NCBI GenBank assembly: GCA_049682815.1
Contig: JBAUII010000009.1
Coordinates: forward strand, 1 to 47,790
DNA length: 47,790 nt
Origin: DASWID01 sp049682815
GTDB lineage: Bacteria > Desulfobacterota_D > UBA1144 > Nemesobacterales > CSP1-2
Direction: 5' to 3'
How positions within the stretch are numbered: position 1 is the stretch's first letter; the number at the start of each line of letters is the position of its first letter. Below, piece by piece: positions 32,440 through 39,955 of the stretch. The translations under genes were made by a program, and so were the position numbers. The notes below the pieces were generated by a model. It was not told the origin of the DNA, did not search any database, and saw only the letters and a list, made by a program, of their open reading frames with translations.

Positions 32440-32469
32440 GCTATATCTCCTCCGAATGACGTTTTACAA

Positions 32470-33501
32470 TTACCTAAAAAATGGGATGACTCGCTCTGTT
32501 AGAACCTTATAACTCCAATCAGGGTCGGTGCTGAAGTTGTGGATGAGAAAATGGTTAACTCCGGCATCGATGTATTCCTCGATTCTCTTTATGCAATCCT
32601 CTGCGGACCCTGAAAGCGTAAAATCAAATACTGCCTCTTTAGAAAAATGCTTTCCTAAGTCTGCTAGTTTTTTCTTAGAAATTTCATCAGTGGTAACCAC
32701 ATCCATGTAGCTGAAGCCTTTGAATTCTTCTGGGAGCTTTACATTGTAGGCTTCTTCGTAAAGCTCTGACCATATTAATGTATGTCTCAAGTGTTCCAAG
32801 GGTTTAAATGCCGACTCTTTATCATTCGCGATAGAAATGAAGATGTACAGGCATTTATCAAAATGATTTACGTTTTTCCCGGAACTTACTCTCCACTCCT
32901 CCACCCGTTTTCGCCTTTTGGAAAAGAGGCCGGGCGGTTGGGGGAGCGTTATCCAACCGTCGCCCATCTCGGCCGCGACTCGTAGACTTCTTTCACGGTG
33001 TGCTGCTATGTAAATTGGGACCTCCCCTCTTGTTGGCTTCGAACCGAGAATTGCTTTTTCGAATCTGAAGAATTCACCTTCAAAATCGAAAGGCTCCTCC
33101 TTTTCCCATAGCATTCTAATTAGTTTGATTGACTCAACCATGCGTGACAATGGCTTATCCCACTTGATGCCAAAAGGGTCAAGATTCATCGCCTCTCCGA
33201 GCCCGAGGCCCAGGATGAACCTTCCATCTGTCAAATGATCTATTGTCGCAAGTCGCTGAGCAAGCACGGCGGGGTGGTATTTATGTGCATCTGAAATAGA
33301 GCCCATATGTATTTTTCTGGTCGTCAATGCTGCGGCAGTAATTGTGGATAACACATCATAGGCGACCGGTCTCGTAAAGACCATGTGATCTCCGGCCCAG
33401 AAGCTGTGAAATTCTGACCCCTCTGCACGCACGATAAACTCGAGAAGCCTTTTCGGGTCTTCTCCAGCAGGTGCTACGATGCCGAACTTGATTTTATTCA
33501 T
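32470..33501 (-). CDS. Luciferase-like (LLM class) flavin or F420 oxidoreductase
   Basis: About 343-residue TIM-barrel oxidoreductase. The opening KIKFGIVAPAGEDPKRLLEF, SFWAGDHMVF, LAQRLATIDHLTDGRFILGL, GLGEAMNLDPFGI and VPIYIAAHRERSLRVAAEMG with GDGWI are typical of the class. Such enzymes use reduced FMN or coenzyme F420. The start is set at the ATG at 33501 with GGAG just before it; a GTG five codons earlier (33516) is also possible. First gene of a pair with the nitroreductase-like gene. Cofactor and substrate cannot be told. Confidence 0.87.
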   Translation of the reverse strand: MNKIKFGIVAPAGEDPKRLLEFIVRAEGSEFHSFWAGDHMVFTRPVAYDVLSTITAAALTTRKIHMGSISDAHKYHPAVLAQRLATIDHLTDGRFILGLGLGEAMNLDPFGIKWDKPLSRMVESIKLIRMLWEKEEPFDFEGEFFRFEKAILGSKPTRGEVPIYIAAHRERSLRVAAEMGDGWITLPQPPGLFSKRRKRVEEWRVSSGKNVNHFDKCLYIFISIANDKESAFKPLEHLRHTLIWSELYEEAYNVKLPEEFKGFSYMDVVTTDEISKKKLADLGKHFSKEAVFDFTLSGSAEDCIKRIEEYIDAGVNHFLIHNFSTDPDWSYKVLTERVIPFFR

Positions 33502-33697
33502 ACGCTCCGATCTCACTGGTCTATATTATAACTATGGGAAGATACTTGCAATTACTCAATTACGATATCTGCTCGACTTGGCTCAAAGATTTAGTTTTTC
33601 TTGTTAAAGGGCTTCCACCGTCAATTGCAATGACTGGGCCGTATTATGGTTGATTTAAAACGGCTAAGTTGCCAGTCCCTATCGCCCAGGCGGGTAG

Positions 33698-33718
33698 CCC
33701 ACCAGTCTTGCTGGTGGG
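33698..33718. repeat. Perfect 8-bp hairpin
   Basis: CCCACCAG-TCTTG-CTGGTGGG, a perfect GC-rich stem-loop in the 511-bp gap between the LLM gene and the perR-like gene. No T-run follows on either strand, so it is not an ordinary terminator; more likely a dispersed intergenic hairpin. Confidence 0.6.
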
Positions 33719-33766
33719 ACGGTCAATTGTCTGTCCCCATTTTTAATAACAAATGACGCGCGATTT

Positions 33767-33890
33767 GTCATTGCGAGCGTAAGCGAAGCAATCTGCCGGA
33801 TAAATACTGTAATGGCGTGTAATTAGGACGAGGCGCTCTGCCAGAGTTGAGGGAGATTGCTTCGGGACTTTTTAAGCCCCTCGCAATGAC
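33767..33890. repeat. TIR-bounded intergenic element, copy B
   Basis: 124 bp, same 11-bp ends GTCATTGCGAG / CTCGCAATGAC and inner arms as copies A and C. The small right-hand hairpin reads GGGACTT/AAGCCCC here against GAGACTT/AAGTCTC in the others: one A-T pair is replaced by G-C in both arms, a compensatory change. Nothing else was found in the gap 33502-34012 apart from the hairpin at 33698. Confidence 0.85.
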
Positions 33891-34012
33891 ATGAGAAACT
33901 GTTTATTCATGCGCTTATGCGCTGCAGCTTGCGGGTAGGCGATTTTTCGACGGTTCCAGAGACAAATTCTAAACTAATAAGAATGGAGTATCTGTTTCTA
34001 AAAATTTGAAAT

Positions 34013-34465
34013 TCAGGATTTTTTGTTTCGACAATCGGAACAGATTCCGTTGAGTTGGATTGTGTATCCGAGCAGCTTATATTCCAGTAAGGCCTTTTGG
34101 GGAATGTTTAGATTCGCGAGTGAATCATCATAAAAATCCTCCACCTTCTTACACACGACACATACCAGGTGATGGTGGGGTTCTAAATTTGCGTCGTATC
34201 GGGCGGCATTGTAAAGAACGTTTACGATGGAGACCAAGCCTAATTTCTCAAAAGTTTCAAGCGTCCTATAAACAGTGGTCAGGGAAATATTTGGGTAATA
34301 TTTCAAGATCTTTTTATAAATAGTTTCGGTGCTGGGATGTTCATCGGTGTCTGCAAGTTCCTTATAGATTGCAATCCTCTGCGGGGTAACCTTGATCCCG
34401 AGTTTTTTACATCTGTTAATAAATGAATTTACCTTTTCTTCAACTGGCGCAATTTGTTGTTGCAT
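34013..34465 (-). CDS. Fur-family regulator, PerR-like
   Basis: 150-residue cytoplasmic metal-dependent repressor. The winged helix contains TPQRIAIYKELADTDEHPST and SLTTVYRTLETFEKLGLV. The regulatory metal site is ARYDANLEPHHHLVCVVC; the Asp in RYD matches PerR, where Fur proteins usually have Glu. Structural zinc ligands are CVVC and CSDC. PerR senses peroxide through iron-catalysed His oxidation; the matching His is in DEHPST. A 16-bp perfect palindrome lies 16 bp before the ATG and suggests autoregulation. No catalase or peroxidase gene is adjacent. Confidence 0.88.
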   Translation of the reverse strand: MQQQIAPVEEKVNSFINRCKKLGIKVTPQRIAIYKELADTDEHPSTETIYKKILKYYPNISLTTVYRTLETFEKLGLVSIVNVLYNAARYDANLEPHHHLVCVVCKKVEDFYDDSLANLNIPQKALLEYKLLGYTIQLNGICSDCRNKKS

Positions 34466-34481
34466 ATGAGTAATTATGTAA

Positions 34482-34497
34482 AATTTTAATTAAAATT
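34482..34497. promoter_or_regulatory. Palindrome, candidate operator of the PerR-like regulator
   Basis: AATTTTAATTAAAATT is a perfect 16-bp palindrome just upstream of the minus-strand start codon at 34465. It is AT-rich like known PerR boxes (TTATAATNATTATAA) but not identical to them. AT-rich palindromes occur by chance more often than others, so this is a moderate call. Confidence 0.45.
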
Positions 34498-34678
34498 ATA
34501 AAAAATGCTAGTCCTAAGAAATTGTTTTCGATAAAAAGGTACAGAAGTGGTCTAGTTGATGTTTAAATTATAAAGAATATATTTACCTGAATCTTCTTGC
34601 TTCTAAGAGGTATAAACATAGCATCTTAAGTTCGATTAAACTTTTATCGATGCCTCTGCTTGAAAGGGGGGATCCGCA

Positions 34679-35338
34679 TTGGTTGATGCTTCAAATATGA
34701 AAGTGCTTGAGGCTTTGAAGAAATATAAGGTGGTTTCAGTGATACGAGCTCAGGATGCTGCAAAGGCTAGGGAGATGGCCGAGGCCTGTATCTACGGAGG
34801 CATAAGGCTTATTGAGATCACCTTTTCTTTTCCCAACGTCGAAGATGTTATGGCGGACCTGGCGGCGAAAAAAGATTGTCTAATTGGAGCGGGAACGGTT
34901 CTAAGCGGGGAAATGGCCGAAATAGCCGTTGATTCCGGAGCAAAGTTCATAGTTTCGCCACATACCGATGGGAAGATAGTTTCTTATGTTAAATCAAGAG
35001 ATATAGTCGCAATAGCGGGCGCCCTCACTTCATCGGAGATAGTGAATGCGTGGAAGCTCGGCGCAGACATGGTAAAGATATTTCCAATCAAATCCGTCGG
35101 AGGCCCTTCATACGTAAAGGCGATAAAGGAAGCGCTGCCATTTATTGAAATAATGACCACAGGTGGGGTAACGGTTGAGAACTTCACTGAGTTTTTAAAT
35201 GCGGGTGCTACAATTGTGGGCCTATCGAGTGACTTGATTGGCAGGGATGGTTTTTTTGATAGGGAATTAACACTCAGCAAGTCAAAGACCGTTATTGAAA
35301 AATTGATGATGAACGCCGAGAGTACTGGCGGTAGTTGA
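34679..35338 (+). CDS. eda: KDPG/KHG aldolase
   Basis: 219-residue class I aldolase of the Entner-Doudoroff pathway, splitting 2-keto-3-deoxy-6-phosphogluconate into pyruvate and glyceraldehyde 3-phosphate. Seen are VVSVIRAQDAAKAREMAEA, the catalytic Glu in GGIRLIEITFSFP, GAGTVLSGEMAE, the Schiff-base Lys in ADMVKIFPIKSVGG, and MTTGGVTVENFTEFLNAGA. The start is TTG at 34679, after AAGGGGGGATCC. Possibly co-transcribed with the glycogen synthase gene 134 bp downstream. No 6-phosphogluconate dehydratase gene is in the window. Confidence 0.93.
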   Translation: MVDASNMKVLEALKKYKVVSVIRAQDAAKAREMAEACIYGGIRLIEITFSFPNVEDVMADLAAKKDCLIGAGTVLSGEMAEIAVDSGAKFIVSPHTDGKIVSYVKSRDIVAIAGALTSSEIVNAWKLGADMVKIFPIKSVGGPSYVKAIKEALPFIEIMTTGGVTVENFTEFLNAGATIVGLSSDLIGRDGFFDRELTLSKSKTVIEKLMMNAESTGGS

Positions 35339-35472
35339 ATGATTATTTTAAGTTATCTCCAGGTTGTATACTGAAATTCTATGAAAAATCAGGTCAATAT
35401 GTGTTATTACAACCTACGCTCTGGTATATGGATTGTGTTTCCCTGAAAACAACAGTGGAGGGGTAAAACAGT

Positions 35473-36966
35473 TTGAACATTCTTTTTATCTCACCTGAAA
35501 TGGAACCTATCGCCAAGGTAGGCGGCCTTGCCGATGTTATTGGGGCTTTGCCAAGAAAACTGATAAATTTGGGGTGCGACGTTAGGGTGGTCATCCCCTT
35601 TTATCGAGATGCCGGGGAAAATATACAGAGCCTAAAGTTAAGCTCTAATCGTTTGAGGGAAGAGATTATTACTTGTATTGACTGGCTTCCTGTCAAAGGA
35701 GAAGTCCATGAAATAAGTGTACATGGGGTGACGGTCTATTTACTTAGAAATGATGCGCTTTATGACCGCGAGTACATTTACACCGCACCTGAGGGCGATT
35801 ATGACGATAACGATTTGAGATTTGGCTTCCTTTCCTTGGGAGCGCTTGAAATAGCCAAAACACTTAATTTCAGGCCCGACATCATTCACTGTCACGATTG
35901 GCAGACTTCCCTTGTTCCCATCTGTCTGAAATGGAGGAAGCATCTGAAGGACGATCCTTTTTTCAGGGACTCGAAAATAATTTTTACTATCCATAACCTC
36001 GCTTTTCAGGGACAATTTAGTAAAGATATTCTGGACAAATTTGGGTTGCCTTGGTTTTTATACACCCCTCATGGCATCGAGTTTTATGGCAAGGTTAATC
36101 TTTTAAAGGGTGGGATAACGTATTCGGACTGTGTAACCACTGTTAGTCAAACCTATGCTGAGGAGATAAAAACAGCGCAATATGGATATGGATTGGATGG
36201 TATTCTCAGGTCTATATCTCAGGACTCAAATAATGTGATTGGTATTTTGAACGGCATCGATTACGACGAATGGAATCCCCAAACGGACCAAGCCCTTTAT
36301 AAAAACTATGATGTGTCACAGATAGGCGGGAAATCTATAAATAAGACTGAGCTCATCAAGGAAGTTGGTCTGACACCGAAAGATGGTGAACCACTCCTCG
36401 GAATCGTTTCGAGACTGACCGAACAGAAGGGGACAGACCTAGTCGTTGATTCCTTGCCTCAGATTTTTGACCTTGGATATCAGGTAGTAATACTGGGAGA
36501 CGGTGAAGAAAGGTATGAGAGGATGCTTGTAGCCGCACGAAATAGATTCAAAAACAGCTTGTCGGTTGTCTTAGGGTTTAATGACGAATTGGCGAGGAAA
36601 ATATACGCAGGCTGTGATTTTTTCCTCATGCCTTCCCGATATGAACCGTGTGGCCTTGGACAGCTGATTGCCTTGAGATATGGGAGTATTCCAATTGTGA
36701 GAGGGACGGGCGGACTGGTTGATACGGTGGTAGACTACACTGCGTCGAAGGAAAAGGGCAATGGCTTTGTTTTTTACGAATTTTCCAAGGTTAGTTTTCT
36801 TGATGCCCTCATCAGGGCTCTTTCTCTATATGATAATAAGGTTGAGCTGGAAGCGATTATCCAAAGGGCCATGAACGAAGACTTCTCGTGGAAAAGGTCA
36901 AGCCAATTATACCATGATCTCTACCAAAGCGTTATAAAGACCGAGAAAAAGGGTAAGGACAGATAG
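35473..36966 (+). CDS. glgA: Glycogen (starch) synthase, GT5
   Basis: 497-residue cytoplasmic enzyme adding glucose from ADP-glucose to alpha-1,4-glucan. N-terminal nucleotide-sugar motif AKVGGLADVIGALPR, DIIHCHDWQTSLVPI, the maltose/donor region FTIHNLAFQGQF, VTTVSQTYAEEIKT, IDYDEWNP and GIVSRLTEQKGTDL. The C-domain motif is FFLMPSRYEPCGLGQLIALR. Start is TTG at 35473 with GGAGGGGTAAAA upstream. Normal length for the family. Followed by repeats that may end transcription. Confidence 0.95.
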   Translation: MNILFISPEMEPIAKVGGLADVIGALPRKLINLGCDVRVVIPFYRDAGENIQSLKLSSNRLREEIITCIDWLPVKGEVHEISVHGVTVYLLRNDALYDREYIYTAPEGDYDDNDLRFGFLSLGALEIAKTLNFRPDIIHCHDWQTSLVPICLKWRKHLKDDPFFRDSKIIFTIHNLAFQGQFSKDILDKFGLPWFLYTPHGIEFYGKVNLLKGGITYSDCVTTVSQTYAEEIKTAQYGYGLDGILRSISQDSNNVIGILNGIDYDEWNPQTDQALYKNYDVSQIGGKSINKTELIKEVGLTPKDGEPLLGIVSRLTEQKGTDLVVDSLPQIFDLGYQVVILGDGEERYERMLVAARNRFKNSLSVVLGFNDELARKIYAGCDFFLMPSRYEPCGLGQLIALRYGSIPIVRGTGGLVDTVVDYTASKEKGNGFVFYEFSKVSFLDALIRALSLYDNKVELEAIIQRAMNEDFSWKRSSQLYHDLYQSVIKTEKKGKDR

Positions 36967-37012
36967 AAGGAGTTAAAGGGCCTTCGAAAAATTTAGTCAA
37001 GAAAATCAGAGA

Positions 37013-37067
37013 CGAAGACGTTAAAATCTCCCTAAATCCCCTCTGGCTCCCCTTTACGAAAGGGGAG
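37013..37067. repeat. Dispersed repeat with a perfect 9-bp hairpin
   Basis: The first 43 bp are identical to the reverse complement of 63-105. It ends in CTCCCCTTT-ACG-AAAGGGGAG (37047-37067), a perfect stem-loop. It sits 46 bp after glgA and could serve as its terminator, but no T-run follows, and its recurrence at the window's left end marks it as a dispersed element. Confidence 0.8.
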
Positions 37068-37102
37068 GACTCGTGTTACCCAGGTCCCCGTTAGCACGAT
37101 TT

Positions 37103-37121
37103 CCTCCTTTTCTAAAGGAGG
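37103..37121. repeat. Second hairpin repeat after glgA
   Basis: CCTCCTTT-TCT-AAAGGAGG, a perfect 8-bp stem, followed by ATTAAGGAGGATTTTTG. Same purine/pyrimidine style as the hairpin 36 bp before it. Probably part of the same composite repeat. It lies 75 bp before the next gene. Confidence 0.6.
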
Positions 37122-37195
37122 ATTAAGGAGGATTTTTGGACAGCCTAGTCGAAGGATTGCTTCTTAGAATTTCAGGGTCTGTATGAAATTGAAAC

Positions 37196-37573
37196 ATGCA
37201 AATTAGCGGTAAAGAGCAAAGAATACATATATCTGAAATCGATGAGTTTCTGGCCCGTAGGTTGACTATAGGTCAGACGAAGCCATTTCGGGTTGCATTA
37301 AGGAAGAACGGCGACCAGGGGTATCTAAAGGCATCTATAGCAGAAAATGATGAGTTTATTGAGGATGACGGTGTGGATTTCGAGTTATCGTCCGGTGAGA
37401 ATAAAGACCTCGACGATTTTGATATCAACGATATTGTTACGAAAGCTGTCTATACGAGCTCAGCCTATGAGCTCTTTGATTATATTTTTACATATTTCCA
37501 TTCGATAGAGTGCGTTGTCGATTTTAAAGAAAATGCCTGGTTATTGAAGGTCGTGACGGCCAGTTATCGGTAA
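37196..37573 (+). CDS. Hypothetical acidic protein
   Basis: 125 residues, no family recognised, no signal peptide or membrane segment. Very acidic in the middle (ENDEFIEDDGVDFE, DLDDFDINDI), with an aromatic-rich helix YELFDYIFTYFHS and a strand-like C-terminus. Its stop codon is directly followed by the ATG of the next gene, so both are likely one translational unit. The pair lies between glgA and mqnC (the latter on the other strand). The weak ribosome site leaves the start uncertain. Confidence 0.6.
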   Translation: MQISGKEQRIHISEIDEFLARRLTIGQTKPFRVALRKNGDQGYLKASIAENDEFIEDDGVDFELSSGENKDLDDFDINDIVTKAVYTSSAYELFDYIFTYFHSIECVVDFKENAWLLKVVTASYR

Positions 37574-38095
37574 ATGAAAAAGAGAGAACTAAAGTTGGCG
37601 GCTAAGCTATGGGGTGAGATTCGAAATTCTCTTTTGCTGTGTGGCGATATTGGAGAATTCTCGCCTGAGGATTTTGAATACACCGATATTCCCAGGGTCA
37701 CATGGAATGAGAGACCGGTCCTGCCGCTATCGCTTTTGGAGAGGCTTCGGGAGCTGGACGTTGAGGTGAATGAGGTATTCTGGAACGTATATGAAGCTTT
37801 GGCAATCGGTGCGGCCAGAAGGTTAGGCTTCGAAGACAAGATGGCTATAGTGTTTGCCGATTCGCTGACTTGTGTTAGAACGCACATGGTTGGAGGACAC
37901 CGAACACAGGCCGAGCAGTGTATTTCTCAGGAAATTTTTTTAAGAGAGGTGCCACTGGAATCAGACTGGGATCCTAATTCGGTTCAAGTTCAGAGGCAAA
38001 ACCTGCTAATCTATAAAAAAATCAAGGAATGGCAGCTTGACCCTGCTCTCTATCGACAAGAAATCAGCAAATTCTGGAACGAACAGAACGTTTAG
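37574..38095 (+). CDS. Hypothetical protein coupled to the preceding gene
   Basis: 173 residues, family not recognised. Soluble, mostly helical by composition, with two Cys-containing stretches (LLLCGDIGE, SLTCVRTHMV, EQCISQE) and a WNERPVLPLSLLERLRELDV segment. The ATG abuts the stop codon of the 125-residue gene, a strong sign of coupled translation and a shared role. No membrane segment. It converges with mqnC, 118 bp between them. Confidence 0.62.
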   Translation: MKKRELKLAAKLWGEIRNSLLLCGDIGEFSPEDFEYTDIPRVTWNERPVLPLSLLERLRELDVEVNEVFWNVYEALAIGAARRLGFEDKMAIVFADSLTCVRTHMVGGHRTQAEQCISQEIFLREVPLESDWDPNSVQVQRQNLLIYKKIKEWQLDPALYRQEISKFWNEQNV

Positions 38096-38213
38096 TGCAT
38101 ATGATTGAACCTTATATAATCGACAACCTCACCGATCGAGCGATCATCGGTAAAGGTCATTGTCCAGCTTCATGCGTCCCACTCGGTCATTCCCTCAATT
38201 GCTGAGAAAGCGG

Positions 38214-39290
38214 TTAAAAATAGTTGATTATTCTGTAGAATGTATCTCTCTGTGCGGGCTTGAATCCGGCGCTACTTATCATATGAGCAAGTTCATCGAC
38301 CGTCGATCTGAGTTTATTCTCGGCGCAGCCCAAGACGTTTTCATCGTATAATGTGCCCCCCAAATCGTTTGCACCGTAATGGACGGAAATAGAGCCCATC
38401 TTCTTGCCTTGAGTAAACCATGAACCCTGAATGTGGGTGATATTGTCAAGATAAATTCTTGACAAAGCCAGGACACGAAGGTATCTGTCCCCGCTGATTT
38501 CATTGGGAAGCTTTCGTTCCAGAAATGTGTTCTTCGGTTTAAATGTCCAGGGAATAAATGCCAGAAAGCCCGAAGTCTCATCCTGAAGGGCTCTTATTCT
38601 TTCGAGGTGCTCGACGATATCCTCGTCCTCTTCAAAATGTCCGAACATCATAGTGGCAGTGGTCTTAAAACCGATCATATGTGCCTCTCTGGTCACCTCT
38701 ATCCACTGATCGGCGTTTATCTTCAACGGACTTATCCTTTTTCTAATTCTATTACTTAGAATCTCGGCCCCGCCTCCGGGTATTGTTCTGAGACCCGCTC
38801 CCCATAGTTTTTCCAGTACCTCTTTTGTGGTAATTTCTGAATATTTTGCTATCGCGCTTATCTCGGGTGCCGAAAATGCATGGAGATGGAGATCGGGAAT
38901 CTCCTCGGTCACCCTCCTCACTAATTCAACATAGTATTCGAGTTTCAATTCCGGGTTATGACCGCCTTGCAAAAGTACAGTGGTGGCTCCGTTGTGATAA
39001 GATGTCTTCATGAGCGTAACAAGCTGATCTATCGACAAGGTATAGGCGTCTGAGGCACCCGGGGGCCTCCAGAATGCGCAAAAAAGGCATTCCGTGTCAC
39101 ACACATTCGTATAATTCGGGTTTGTGTCTGCTACGAATGTAACGTATCCATCGGGGTGGAATCTCTTTCTGGTTATGTCTGCTAAGGCGCCTAATTCAAG
39201 CAGGTCGGTTTCACTGAGGAGTGCGAGTCCCGCATCAGGAGTTATACGATCTTGGTTCAACACCTTACTGACAACATCGGATATTGCCAT
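38214..39290 (-). CDS. mqnC: Cyclic dehypoxanthine futalosine synthase (radical SAM)
   Basis: 358-residue radical SAM enzyme of the futalosine route to menaquinone; it closes dehypoxanthine futalosine to the cyclic form. The iron-sulfur motif is CDTECLFCAF (C-x3-C-x2-C). Other family parts: VTFVADTNPNYTNV, VLLQGGHNPELKLEYY, LRTIPGGGAEIL, TATMMFGHFEEDEDIVEHL, and FIPWTFKPKNTFLE. The C-terminal HYGANDLGGTLYDENV fits MqnC/MqnE/CofH-type proteins; the length and the motif around FWRPPG favour MqnC. No other mqn gene is in the window. Confidence 0.92.
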   Translation of the reverse strand: MAISDVVSKVLNQDRITPDAGLALLSETDLLELGALADITRKRFHPDGYVTFVADTNPNYTNVCDTECLFCAFWRPPGASDAYTLSIDQLVTLMKTSYHNGATTVLLQGGHNPELKLEYYVELVRRVTEEIPDLHLHAFSAPEISAIAKYSEITTKEVLEKLWGAGLRTIPGGGAEILSNRIRKRISPLKINADQWIEVTREAHMIGFKTTATMMFGHFEEDEDIVEHLERIRALQDETSGFLAFIPWTFKPKNTFLERKLPNEISGDRYLRVLALSRIYLDNITHIQGSWFTQGKKMGSISVHYGANDLGGTLYDENVLGCAENKLRSTVDELAHMISSAGFKPAQRDTFYRIINYF

Positions 39291-39433
39291 TTCTTATTTA
39301 TTGAACCCAATAGTGCGTTGAGTGTCAATCTGAGTAAAGATGATACTACTTACTCGTTGATAACCGCTGGAAGGGTTCGCTTGGTATTGCGAGGCGAGGT
39401 TTTCCAACCCCGCACGGATAATACATAACGATT

Positions 39434-39502
39434 GGAAACCTAAAGGTTCCCGCTACATTTAGCTATAACCCTATTTTATGTAGCGGAGGACTTTAGTCCT
39501 CC
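39434..39502. repeat. Structured intergenic repeat with three nested hairpins
   Basis: Three pairings in 69 bp: GGAAACC-TAAA-GGTTCC (39434-39450, one bulge), CGCTACAT at 39451 with ATGTAGCG at 39478-39485, and GGAGGACT-TT-AGTCCTCC (39485-39502). It forms a REP/BIME-like structure just left of copy C of the TIR element. No coding capacity. Confidence 0.7.
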
Positions 39503-39521
39503 ATAAAATCTTCCTTGGCCA

Positions 39522-39642
39522 GTCATTGCGAGCGTTAGCGAAGCAATCTGCTACCCGTGATCCTGCCATGGAATGGATAATCAAACGCTCTGCCAATGTC
39601 GAAGGAGATTGCTTCGAGACTTTTGAAGTCTCTCGCAATGAC
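39522..39642. repeat. TIR-bounded intergenic element, copy C
   Basis: 121 bp, shortest and cleanest copy: GTCATTGCGAG ... CTCGCAATGAC with inner arms AGCGAAGCAATCT and AGATTGCTTCG, plus hairpin GAGACTT/AAGTCTC. Its interior (AATCAAACGCTCTGCCAATG) is close to copy A. In the 665-bp gap 39291-39955 the remaining sequence shows no gene. Confidence 0.85.
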
Positions 39643-39955
39643 ATCTGAGACTTTCAGTTTCTATTATGATACTCTGCAGATTGCTGCAGGCAGTTTCGAT
39701 AAAAATAATTTTCTAAATCTGTTTCCTCTGTGAATCTCGCGGAGCCCTGATCGCCACAAGCCTAACAGACGTTGCCCCTCCAATTGAAATTATACAATCA
39801 AATTGAATCCGGGGTTGGAAAAGCCCGGCTATCCGGCCATAGACCGTCAAAGCGGACAAAAGGGGCGCAGCACACTTCTACGCATATTGTATGACACCCT
39901 TTGCTTAAATTAGTCAACTTGAGAGTGGTATGAAACAAGTGTAGATTATTCAAGT

